Assembly (NCBI GenBank): GCA_003167305.1
Contig: PMTP01000182.1
Coordinates: 5,818-11,347 of the forward strand
Direction of reading: 5' to 3'
DNA length: 5,530 bases
Source of the DNA: Acidobacteriaceae bacterium
GTDB taxonomy: Bacteria; Acidobacteriota; Terriglobia; Terriglobales; Acidobacteriaceae
Part shown: piece after piece, positions 1 to 5,479 of the stretch
Layout: every line of letters starts with the position of its first letter
How positions within the stretch are numbered: the first letter of the stretch is position 1
Program-made: the position numbers and the translations under genes
The notes under the pieces: generated by a model
Database searches by the model: none
Seen by the model: the letters and a program-made list of their open reading frames with translations, nothing else
Told to the model about the DNA's origin: nothing

Positions 1-480
1 GAGCCGAGACTGTTGACGCTGATGGGCGCTTCCACGCTAGTAGTGTTTCTAGGGCTAGGGCTGGGATGGAAGCTCTATGGAGATCGCTCTCCCAAGTCGA
101 CCGCGCCGGATGCGCTGGAGGAGATCATTCCGCCTGTTTGGTCAGCGTTGCGCGACAAGCTCTATGTGGATGAGTTCTACGGGGTAACGGTGATCGCATT
201 CTATGGTTGGTGGGCGCGCGTTGCGGATTGGCTGGACCGCCGGGTCTGGGGCGGCGTGGTGGCCGGGGTTGCATGGAGCTTTGGCCTAAGTGCGCAGTTG
301 AACCGCTTCCTCGACACAAACGTTGTGGATGGCGGCTTTGACAAGGGCTGCGATGAGTTAGCTGTCGGCGGCGGATTGCTGGCGCGGGTGCAGACGGGCC
401 GCGTGCAGACTTATCTGAGAATTCTTGCACTGGCAGTGGTTGTGCTGGCCGCGATTCTATTCTGGAGCAGCAGAGCATGA
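1..480 (+). CDS. nuoL: NADH-quinone oxidoreductase subunit L, C-terminal part (5' end outside window)
   Basis: NuoL is the distal antiporter-like proton-pumping subunit of respiratory complex I in the inner membrane. Only the last 159 codons are present; the frame is open from base 1 and stops with TGA at 478-480. Visible parts, in fragment numbering: a hydrophobic helix at about residues 4-27, matching the penultimate membrane helix (TM15); a linker; the NuoL-type motif KLYVDEFY at about 53-60; a long amphipathic stretch to about 135, carrying VVDGG at 108-112 and VQTGRVQ at 130-136; and a last hydrophobic helix at about 138-156 (TM16). The middle stretch is the lateral helix HL that lies along NuoM and NuoN. 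From VDEFY to QTG there are about 73 residues, against about 45-49 in the E. coli and Paracoccus proteins as I remember them, so HL looks extended by about 25 residues. This fits the extra NuoM encoded downstream. The stop overlaps the next gene's start (ATGA). The assignment is secure; the exact HL length needs an alignment. Confidence 0.93.
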   Translation, partial: EPRLLTLMGASTLVVFLGLGLGWKLYGDRSPKSTAPDALEEIIPPVWSALRDKLYVDEFYGVTVIAFYGWWARVADWLDRRVWGGVVAGVAWSFGLSAQLNRFLDTNVVDGGFDKGCDELAVGGGLLARVQTGRVQTYLRILALAVVVLAAILFWSSRA

Positions 481-1994
481 GCGGAATCCATCTATTGACG
501 CTGTTGACCATGCTGCCCCTGGTGGGGGCAGCAATTGCACTCTGGTCTGGCAAGCACGCGCGCGCCGTGGCTCTGATTACGACGCTAATCAGTCTGGCGC
601 TGGCGCTGGTGGTGTGGACGCAACTGCCCGCAAACGGAGGCTACGGGCTAGTCGAGCAGCACGTCTGGGCGCCGTCGCTGGGCATTAACTACTACCTGGG
701 CGTGGATGGGCTGGGCGCGCTGATGCTATTGCTCTCCGCCATTGTCACGCTGATGTCGGTGGATGCCGCGAACCGCGTTCATCATCAGCCGGGGCTTTAT
801 TTTGCGCTTGTGCTGACGCTGGAAGCGGGCCTCTTCGGCTCTTTCACCGCACTGAATTTCTTCCACTGGTTTTTGTTTTGGGAGTTATGTCTGATTCCCG
901 CCTTCTTTCTCATTAAACTGTGGGGCGGAGCGCGACGCGGTCCGGCGGCGACGCAGTTCTTTGTCTACACGATGGCCGGAAGCATGGCGCTGCTGGTGGC
1001 GTTTCTGGCCGTCTTTCTTTCCACCGGAAGCATGGATTTCCCGCACCTTACGCTGTTAGCCTCGACCGGCGAGTTAGAGCAGATGGTAACTGAGCATCTG
1101 GGGCCAGTGATGTTATGGCTGGCGATCGGCGTGCTCGCAGGGTTTGCGGTGAAGGTGCCGATGATTCCCTTCCACACCTGGCTGCCTGCGGCTTACGCCG
1201 AGGCGCCTTCGCCGGTGACGATGTTACTAACTGGCGCGATGTCCAAGATGGGCGTCTATGGACTGCTGCGGATCGCGCTGCCGCTCTTTGGCGCACAGAT
1301 CGCGCAAATACGCACGCCGCTGCTGGTGCTGGCCGTGGCCACGGTGGTGATGGGTGCCTTTGCGGCGGCGGCGCAGAAGGACCTGAAGCGCATCTTCGCG
1401 TATATGTCGGTGAACCATCTGGGCTATTGCTTGCTGGGCATCTTCGCACTGGCGGTTCCGGCCGCGGGCGCAGCGGCACAGACGAGTCAGGCCATGGCGC
1501 TGAACGGCGTGATCCTGCAGATGTTCAATCACGGACTAACTGCGGCGGCGCTCTTCTGGTTTGTGGCGATGATGCAGCAGCGGACGGGCGGCCATCGCGG
1601 CATCGACCAATTCGGCGGCCTGGGCAAGCCGGCGCCAGCGCTCTTCGGGTTGATGTGCATTGCGCTCTTCTCGTCGCTGGGATTGCCGGGACTGAACGGC
1701 TTTGTGGGTGAGTTCCTTATCTTCCGCGGCGCCTTTCCGCTGGCCTGGGTGGCGGCGACGGTTTCAATCCTCGGCCTGCTGGTGACGGCGGCAGTGATTC
1801 TGACTGTGATTCAGAAGGTCTTTACCGGGCCTGTGCCGGAGCACTGCGCCGGCTTTCCTGATCTGCACCACAGCGAGCGCATGGCGCTCATCCCCGTGAT
1901 CGGACTTATGATTCTGCTTGGTCTTCTGCCGCAACTGATTGTGGAGAGCGTAAACCCAACGGTCGTGAACCTTTTGGCGCACTGGAGATTCTGA
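477..1994 (+). CDS. nuoM: NADH-quinone oxidoreductase subunit M, first copy
   Basis: This is an antiporter-like proton-channel subunit of the complex I membrane arm. It has 505 residues, the normal NuoM length, and is almost entirely hydrophobic, consistent with about 14 membrane helices. The channel residues can all be seen: Glu136 in TM5 (FWELCLIP), Lys226 in TM7 (AVKVPMIPFHTWLP), His233, Lys257 in TM8 (SKMGVYG), Lys301/Lys304 with His314 (QKDLKR...SVNHLG), His352 (MFNHG) and Glu412 in TM12 (GFVGEF). They match E. coli Glu144, Lys234, Lys265 and Glu407, so this copy looks fully competent. The ATG at 477 overlaps the nuoL stop. GGAG at 464-467 lies 9 bases upstream, and the N-terminus aligns with NuoM, so the start is well supported. 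The segment around TM8 (EAPSPVTMLLTG) departs from the usual NuoM APTAGSV-type motif and resembles, from memory, that of related antiporter or hydrogenase subunits. Its similarity to the next gene is limited to the core motifs, so the two are not a recent tandem duplication. Confidence 0.95.
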   Translation: MSGIHLLTLLTMLPLVGAAIALWSGKHARAVALITTLISLALALVVWTQLPANGGYGLVEQHVWAPSLGINYYLGVDGLGALMLLLSAIVTLMSVDAANRVHHQPGLYFALVLTLEAGLFGSFTALNFFHWFLFWELCLIPAFFLIKLWGGARRGPAATQFFVYTMAGSMALLVAFLAVFLSTGSMDFPHLTLLASTGELEQMVTEHLGPVMLWLAIGVLAGFAVKVPMIPFHTWLPAAYAEAPSPVTMLLTGAMSKMGVYGLLRIALPLFGAQIAQIRTPLLVLAVATVVMGAFAAAAQKDLKRIFAYMSVNHLGYCLLGIFALAVPAAGAAAQTSQAMALNGVILQMFNHGLTAAALFWFVAMMQQRTGGHRGIDQFGGLGKPAPALFGLMCIALFSSLGLPGLNGFVGEFLIFRGAFPLAWVAATVSILGLLVTAAVILTVIQKVFTGPVPEHCAGFPDLHHSERMALIPVIGLMILLGLLPQLIVESVNPTVVNLLAHWRF

Positions 1995-3502
1995 TGTTAG
2001 CGTGGACGATCTATCTCTCGTTTGCCGGAGCGCTGGTGCTGGCGCTGCTACCGAAGGGCAAGCCGGCTTTGGCGCGCTGGTTGGCATTGGCTGTGGCTGC
2101 GGCTGGGCTGGCGCTGACCGTGCAGGGATTTATCGCCGGAATGGGGCAGGGGCGCACGGTGCTTGTCGATTTGCCCTGGGTGCCATCGATGGGGATTCAC
2201 TTCCTGTTGGCGGCCGACGGCATCAGCCGCGTGCTGGTTCTGCTGACCGGACTGGCCGCGGTGGCCGGAGTTTTATTCAGTTGGAATATCGAGCTGAGGA
2301 CGAATGAGTTTTTTGCCTTTTTCCTGGCACTGATCGGCGGAGTTTACGGAGTTTTTCTCAGCTTCGATCTGTTTTTGCTCTTTGTCTTCTATGAAATTGC
2401 TATCGTTCCAAAGTACTTCCTGATCGCCATCTGGGGTTCCACGCGGCGAGAGTATGCGGCAATGAAGCTGGCGATCTATTCCTTCGCTGGCTCGGCGATG
2501 GTGCTGATCGGCCTGCTGGCGGCTTACACCACGGCGGGCAGCCATTCGACGGGACTGATTGAGTTAGCGCACGCCAACCTGCCAGTTAGTTTTCAGATGT
2601 GGTGCTTTCCGCTGGTCTTTACCGGCTTTGCGATTCTGGCCGGCATGTGGCCCTTTCACACCTGGGCGCCCACCGGCCACGTCGCCGCGCCTACAGCGGC
2701 TTCCATGCTGCTGGCCGGCGTGGTGATGAAACTGGGCGCGTACGGCTGCCTGCGCGTGGGCATTGCACTCTTCCCGCGCGGCCTCGACCCGTGGGGATTT
2801 TCGTTTATCGGCATTGGTTCCTGGCGCGATGTCTTTGCGTTGCTGGCGGTCATCGGCATTGTTTATGGCGCGCTGGTTGCGCTGGCGCAAACCGACTTCA
2901 AATTTGTCATCGGCTACTCCAGCGTCAGCCACATGGGTTTTGTGCTTCTGGGGCTGATGACTCTGAATCAGATCGGCGTTACCGGTGCGGTGATGCAGAT
3001 GTTCTCGCACGGCATCATCGCCGGACTGCTCTTCGCCATCGTCGGGCGCATCGTTTACGACCGTACGCACACGCGGCAGTTAGCGGAACTGGAAACCATG
3101 CACTTATCGAAGCGGCTGCCCTTTGCCGCATGGGCCTTTGTGATTGCCGGAATGGCTTCGATAGGAATGCCGGGCTTCTCCGGCTTTATTGCCGAGTTAC
3201 AAGTTTTGGTGGGAGCGTGGATGGTCAGGCCCTGGTGGACCCTGGCGGCGGGCGTGGGGGTTGTGGTTGGAGTGGCTTATACCTGGCGGGCGTTGCAGAA
3301 GGCCTTCTTCAGCGATGCGCTGCCCAGCGCGCACATGCTGGAGCAGGAACACGGGCACGAGTTAGCCGCAATCACTTGGCCTGAAGTTACTGGTGTCGGC
3401 TTGCTAGTGGGAGTTAGTTTGTTTGTGGGGCTTTACCCGAAGATACTGCTTGATGCGATCGAGCCGGCGGTGAAGGCTCTGCTCGCGGGAGGGGTGCAAT
3501 GA
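1994..3502 (+). CDS. nuoM: Second NuoM paralogue (fourth antiporter-like subunit of a 2M-type complex I)
   Basis: This 502-residue NuoM-family membrane protein probably forms an additional antiporter-like unit in the complex I arm. Recognisable elements are Glu134 in TM5 (FYEIAIVPKYF), PFHTWAP with His222, the TM8 motif APTAASMLLAG with Lys246 (MKLGAYG), QTDFK...SSVSHMG with Lys303 and His313, MFSHG with His339, and Glu401 in TM12 (GFSGFIAEL). The key oddity is the TM7 position aligned with Lys226 of the first copy: it reads GFAILAGMWPFH, so residue 215 is Leu and no Lys is nearby. TM5 instead carries Lys140, six residues after Glu134. The start is firm: TGATG gives a 1-base overlap with the upstream stop, and GGAG at 1984-1987 lies 6 bases upstream. 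The end overlaps nuoN (ATGA). An extra nuoM between nuoM and nuoN matches the described four-pump complex I cassettes. Membership in the NuoM family is certain. Incorporation into the same complex is inferred from the operon and from the long HL of NuoL. Whether it pumps protons is open. Confidence 0.93.
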   Translation: MLAWTIYLSFAGALVLALLPKGKPALARWLALAVAAAGLALTVQGFIAGMGQGRTVLVDLPWVPSMGIHFLLAADGISRVLVLLTGLAAVAGVLFSWNIELRTNEFFAFFLALIGGVYGVFLSFDLFLLFVFYEIAIVPKYFLIAIWGSTRREYAAMKLAIYSFAGSAMVLIGLLAAYTTAGSHSTGLIELAHANLPVSFQMWCFPLVFTGFAILAGMWPFHTWAPTGHVAAPTAASMLLAGVVMKLGAYGCLRVGIALFPRGLDPWGFSFIGIGSWRDVFALLAVIGIVYGALVALAQTDFKFVIGYSSVSHMGFVLLGLMTLNQIGVTGAVMQMFSHGIIAGLLFAIVGRIVYDRTHTRQLAELETMHLSKRLPFAAWAFVIAGMASIGMPGFSGFIAELQVLVGAWMVRPWWTLAAGVGVVVGVAYTWRALQKAFFSDALPSAHMLEQEHGHELAAITWPEVTGVGLLVGVSLFVGLYPKILLDAIEPAVKALLAGGVQ

Positions 3503-5049
3503 ACTACGCAGACCTTTTCCGCGTGACGCTGCCGGAGACGGCGCTGGAAGTTGCGGCGCTATTAGTGCTAATTGTCGATCTGGGCTTTTTGCGTAAGGTG
3601 GCGCTCAAGGTTCGTGTAATTGTGGCGGCGCTGCTTGGCGTGTCCGGCTGCGGCGCGGCGCTGTGTACCTTGCAAGCCTCCTTTGGTGCGGGTTACAGCT
3701 TCGACGGCACTCTGGTTCTTGCACAGGGGGGATACGTTGCAGTTGCGCAGTCTGGAATCCTGGTGCTGACTGCCCTCACACTGTTGCTCTTAATCGACTC
3801 CAATTTCACACGTCACGTAGGCGAGTTTGTAGCAGTGGTCTTGATGGCTGCTTCAGGTGGCTTGCTGGTCGCATCAGCCCAAGACCTGCTCGTGATTTTC
3901 ATAGGCCTGGAACTGTTGAGCCTCGGCCTCTATATCCTCACCGCTTTCGCAAAACAATCCGGCAAGAGCGCTGAAGCCGCGATCAAGTATTACCTCTTCG
4001 GCGGCATGTCGGCCTCATTTCTCCTCTTCGGCTTCAGCTATCTCTATGGGATGAGCGGCTCAACCAGCCTGCCCAGGGTTATTCTCGGCACCTATCTTTC
4101 TGTCTCCAACGGCGGAACTCCCCTGCTCTTGATTGCCCTCGTCATGATCGCCGCCGGTCTCGGCTTCAAGGTCGCCGCCGTCCCCTTCCATCTCTGGGCG
4201 CCCGACACCTACGAAGGCGCTCCCGCTCCGGCCGCAGCCTTCATCGCCTCCGTCTCCAAAGTCGCCAGCTTCGCGCTGCTGATCTCCATCAGTACCTTAA
4301 CCCTGCACTTCTTGGAAAGCTTCCACACCGCAGGCATCATAACCTTCACCGTAATTCCAGCAGGAGCCCCGCGCCCGCCCATCGTTTTCGGCTTCCGCTC
4401 GACTTGGCCGCTTATCCTGACGATTCTCTCCGTCGCTTCCATGGTGCTTGGGAATCTCGCCGCGCTTGCGCAAACCAGCGTCCGCCGACTGCTCGCTTAC
4501 TCAGCCATTGCTCACGCCGGCTACATACTGCTCGGCCTCGCCTTCTATTCCTGGTCGAACCGGAGCGCCAACGCCGTTCTTTACTACGTCCTCACCTACG
4601 GCCTGACCACCATTGGCGCATTCGGCGTGGTTGCCGTCGTCGAGCGGGCTACGGGCAGCGACCGGCTCGACTCATTCCTTGGCTTGCACAAGCGCAATCC
4701 GCTGCTGGCGGCGGTGCTGGGGGTGCTGTTTCTCTCACTCGCCGGGATTCCGCCGCTGGTCGGCTTCTGGGCCAAGTTCAACCTCTTTGCCGCGGTGCTG
4801 GGCGTCTCCGCCGGGCCGGTTCCTTTTGCGCTGGTGGCTCTGGCCGTCGCGATGAGCGCCGTCTCACTTTACTACTACTTGCAAGTCCTCAAACGGGCTT
4901 ACGTGATGCCCGCCATCGACGAGACGCCGATCAAGGCGCATCCGGTGACGCTGGCTGTGCTGGTGGCGATTGCGGCGGCGGTGGTGGTCCTGGGCTGCTT
5001 CCCGGCGCTGTTGCAAGGATGGATCGAGAGCTTCTATCCGATCCTCTAG
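3499..5049 (+). CDS. nuoN: NADH-quinone oxidoreductase subunit N
   Basis: NuoN is the proximal antiporter-like proton-channel subunit of complex I, next to the NuoK/NuoJ/NuoA/NuoH module. It has 516 residues and is hydrophobic throughout, with about 14 helices. The N-terminus (LPETALEVAALLVL) is typical of NuoN. Channel residues present are Glu138 in TM5 (GLELLSLGLYIL), Lys224 in TM7 (GFKVAAVPFHLWAPD), Lys254 in TM8 (SVSKVASF), QTSVRRLLAYSAIAHAGY with His339, and Lys426 in TM12 (FWAKFNLF). These match E. coli Glu133, Lys217, Lys247 and Lys395. The ATG at 3499 overlaps the previous stop (ATGA), with GGAGG at 3488-3492 six bases upstream. Between Lys254 and the later LGN motif there are about 65 residues, against about 35 in E. 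coli by memory, giving a Pro-rich extra loop around residues 270-303. Codon usage shifts inside the gene: from about 3895 to 4440 Val is never GTG and C-ending codons dominate, whereas the flanks use GTG, CTG and GCG. It is the last nuo gene of the operon seen here. Confidence 0.95.
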   Translation: MNYADLFRVTLPETALEVAALLVLIVDLGFLRKVALKVRVIVAALLGVSGCGAALCTLQASFGAGYSFDGTLVLAQGGYVAVAQSGILVLTALTLLLLIDSNFTRHVGEFVAVVLMAASGGLLVASAQDLLVIFIGLELLSLGLYILTAFAKQSGKSAEAAIKYYLFGGMSASFLLFGFSYLYGMSGSTSLPRVILGTYLSVSNGGTPLLLIALVMIAAGLGFKVAAVPFHLWAPDTYEGAPAPAAAFIASVSKVASFALLISISTLTLHFLESFHTAGIITFTVIPAGAPRPPIVFGFRSTWPLILTILSVASMVLGNLAALAQTSVRRLLAYSAIAHAGYILLGLAFYSWSNRSANAVLYYVLTYGLTTIGAFGVVAVVERATGSDRLDSFLGLHKRNPLLAAVLGVLFLSLAGIPPLVGFWAKFNLFAAVLGVSAGPVPFALVALAVAMSAVSLYYYLQVLKRAYVMPAIDETPIKAHPVTLAVLVAIAAAVVVLGCFPALLQGWIESFYPIL

Positions 5050-5076
5050 CTTGCTCTTCGCAAACCGGCCTTTTCC

Positions 5077-5138
5077 GTGTGCACAGGATTACGTGCGCAC
5101 AGGCACGAGAGCAGAAAAGAAAGAGATAGCGCGCACAG
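5077..5138. repeat. Short imperfect direct repeats (GTGYGCACAGG)
   Basis: GTGTGCACAGG at 5077-5087 recurs as GTGCGCACAGG at 5093-5103 (10 of 11 bases identical, start-to-start 16 bases). The core GCGCACAG returns at 5131-5138. The second copy begins with the perfect palindrome GTGCGCAC, and CGTGC at 5092-5096 can also pair with GCACG at 5103-5107. The repeats sit 28 bases after the nuoN stop. They could be a protein-binding cluster or chance; nothing in the sequence decides which. Confidence 0.3.
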
Positions 5139-5154
5139 TTGCCCTGCTTCCCAA

Positions 5155-5180
5155 CCCGGGCGAATCGACAGTCGCAAGGG
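5155..5180. other. Imperfect hairpin downstream of nuoN
   Basis: CCC at 5155-5157 and GCGA at 5160-5163 can pair with TCGC at 5172-5175 and GGG at 5178-5180, with a 2x2 GG/AA internal loop and an 8-base apical loop. It lies about 105 bases after the nuoN stop. No T run follows on the + strand (the next bases are GAAAACC), so it is not a standard intrinsic terminator. It might mark an RNA 3' end, or be incidental. Confidence 0.25.
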
Positions 5181-5254
5181 GAAAACCAGCCAAGGTAACG
5201 TGAAAACCCCCTGTAAAATGAGCAACGTAACTGTTTTTCTCATGCGAAAATTAC

Positions 5255-5299
5255 CAAAGTAACCCTGCGAGCGTAATCTTGTGCAGGGAGTTGGCTTTG
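5255..5299. other. Long imperfect inverted repeat in the intergenic region
   Basis: CCCTGC at 5263-5268 pairs perfectly with GCAGGG at 5283-5288 around a 14-base loop. The outer arms CAAAG (5255-5259) and CTTTG (5295-5299), plus AA/TT at 5261-5262 and 5291-5292, extend the stem with small bulges. No T run follows on the + strand. The right arm overlaps the proposed -35 element and the -35 to -10 spacer of the possible promoter at 5279-5307, so an operator role is as plausible as an RNA role. Symmetry is seen; function is inferred. Confidence 0.3.
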
Positions 5300-5307
5300 C
5301 CTAAAAT
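5279..5307 (+). promoter_or_regulatory. Possible sigma70-type promoter for the gene at 5480
   Basis: The -10-like box TAAAAT at 5302-5307 matches TATAAT at 5 of 6 positions. A weak -35-like box, TTGTGC at 5279-5284, lies upstream with a 17-base spacer. Transcription would begin near 5314 and give a leader of about 165 bases. The -35 is poor (TTG only) and the region is AT-rich, so a chance match is possible. It is the best candidate I found between nuoN and the new start. Confidence 0.35.
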
Positions 5308-5447
5308 AGAAAATCATACCCCCACGATCATCTGCCATGGGAGAGTCTTACGTCTCAACTTGCTTTCCAGGGGTTGAATTGAAGCAGGACAGCGTACGAG
5401 GTTGTGAAATGTAAGGGCAGAATCAGAACCCTCCCAAGGGAATGGAG

Positions 5448-5470
5448 TCCGGCTCGAACGGGCCAGGAGG
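5448..5470 (+). promoter_or_regulatory. Strong Shine-Dalgarno with overlapping hairpin
   Basis: AGGAGG at 5465-5470, 9 bases before the ATG at 5480, is the strongest ribosome binding site in the window and fixes that start. Part of it can be base-paired: TCC at 5448-5450 with GGA at 5466-5468, stacked with one bulged A on a GGCTC/GGGCC stem (5451-5455 with 5460-5464, loop GAAC, one G-U pair). The tract CCTCC at 5430-5434 is also fully complementary to GGAGG at 5466-5470. This could limit translation initiation. The pairing is seen; regulation is inferred. Confidence 0.5.
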
Positions 5471-5479
5471 AAACAGAAG

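Larger units (their letters stand above)
5050..5479 (+). other. Intergenic region between nuoN and the next gene
   Basis: This 430-base stretch has no convincing gene on either strand. The short open frames in it have no ribosome binding site and no recognisable protein character. It is visibly more AT-rich than the nuo genes, especially at about 5200-5320, as expected of a promoter region. It contains an imperfect repeat near 5077-5138, hairpin-capable sequence at 5155-5180 and 5255-5299, a possible promoter at 5279-5307, and a leader with an SD-pairing hairpin before the start at 5480. No canonical intrinsic terminator (GC-rich stem followed directly by a T run) is visible after nuoN. No tRNA, CRISPR, IS end or confidently recognised riboswitch was seen. 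Confidence 0.7.

Noticed and set aside
1048..1479. Long open frames on the opposite strand inside the nuo genes (also about 2564-3070 and 125-553)
   Set aside because: They lie opposite strongly supported nuo frames, encode Arg/Pro/His-rich products with no family resemblance, and are expected in GC-rich coding DNA.
1994..3502. Second nuoM as a recent tandem duplicate or assembly artefact
   Set aside because: The two copies differ at most positions outside the core motifs, have different TM7 and TM8 signatures, and are joined by a natural TGATG junction with its own GGAG.
5021..5044. Inverted repeat GGATCG/CGATCC at the end of nuoN as a terminator
   Set aside because: The 6-bp stem has a 12-base loop, lies inside the coding sequence, and is followed by TCTAGCTTGC with no T run.
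4404..5129. Open frame of 241 codons on the + strand overlapping nuoN and running into the gap
   Set aside because: It is a +2 shadow of nuoN. Its product is Arg-rich with no recognisable motifs, and nuoN's channel residues and membrane helices are all in the other frame.
5234..5238. T run of five bases as an intrinsic terminator
   Set aside because: No stable stem could be found immediately upstream; the run is simply in AT-rich sequence.
5046..5243. Short opposite-strand open frames in the gap (also 5314-5514)
   Set aside because: No ribosome binding site, no recognisable protein features, and one overlaps the well-supported start at 5480.
5437..5470. Faint resemblance to the B12-box end of a cobalamin riboswitch
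   Set aside because: A few words look similar (GGGAA, TCCGG), but the full conserved core and the closing CCACTG-type element are missing and the spacing is wrong.
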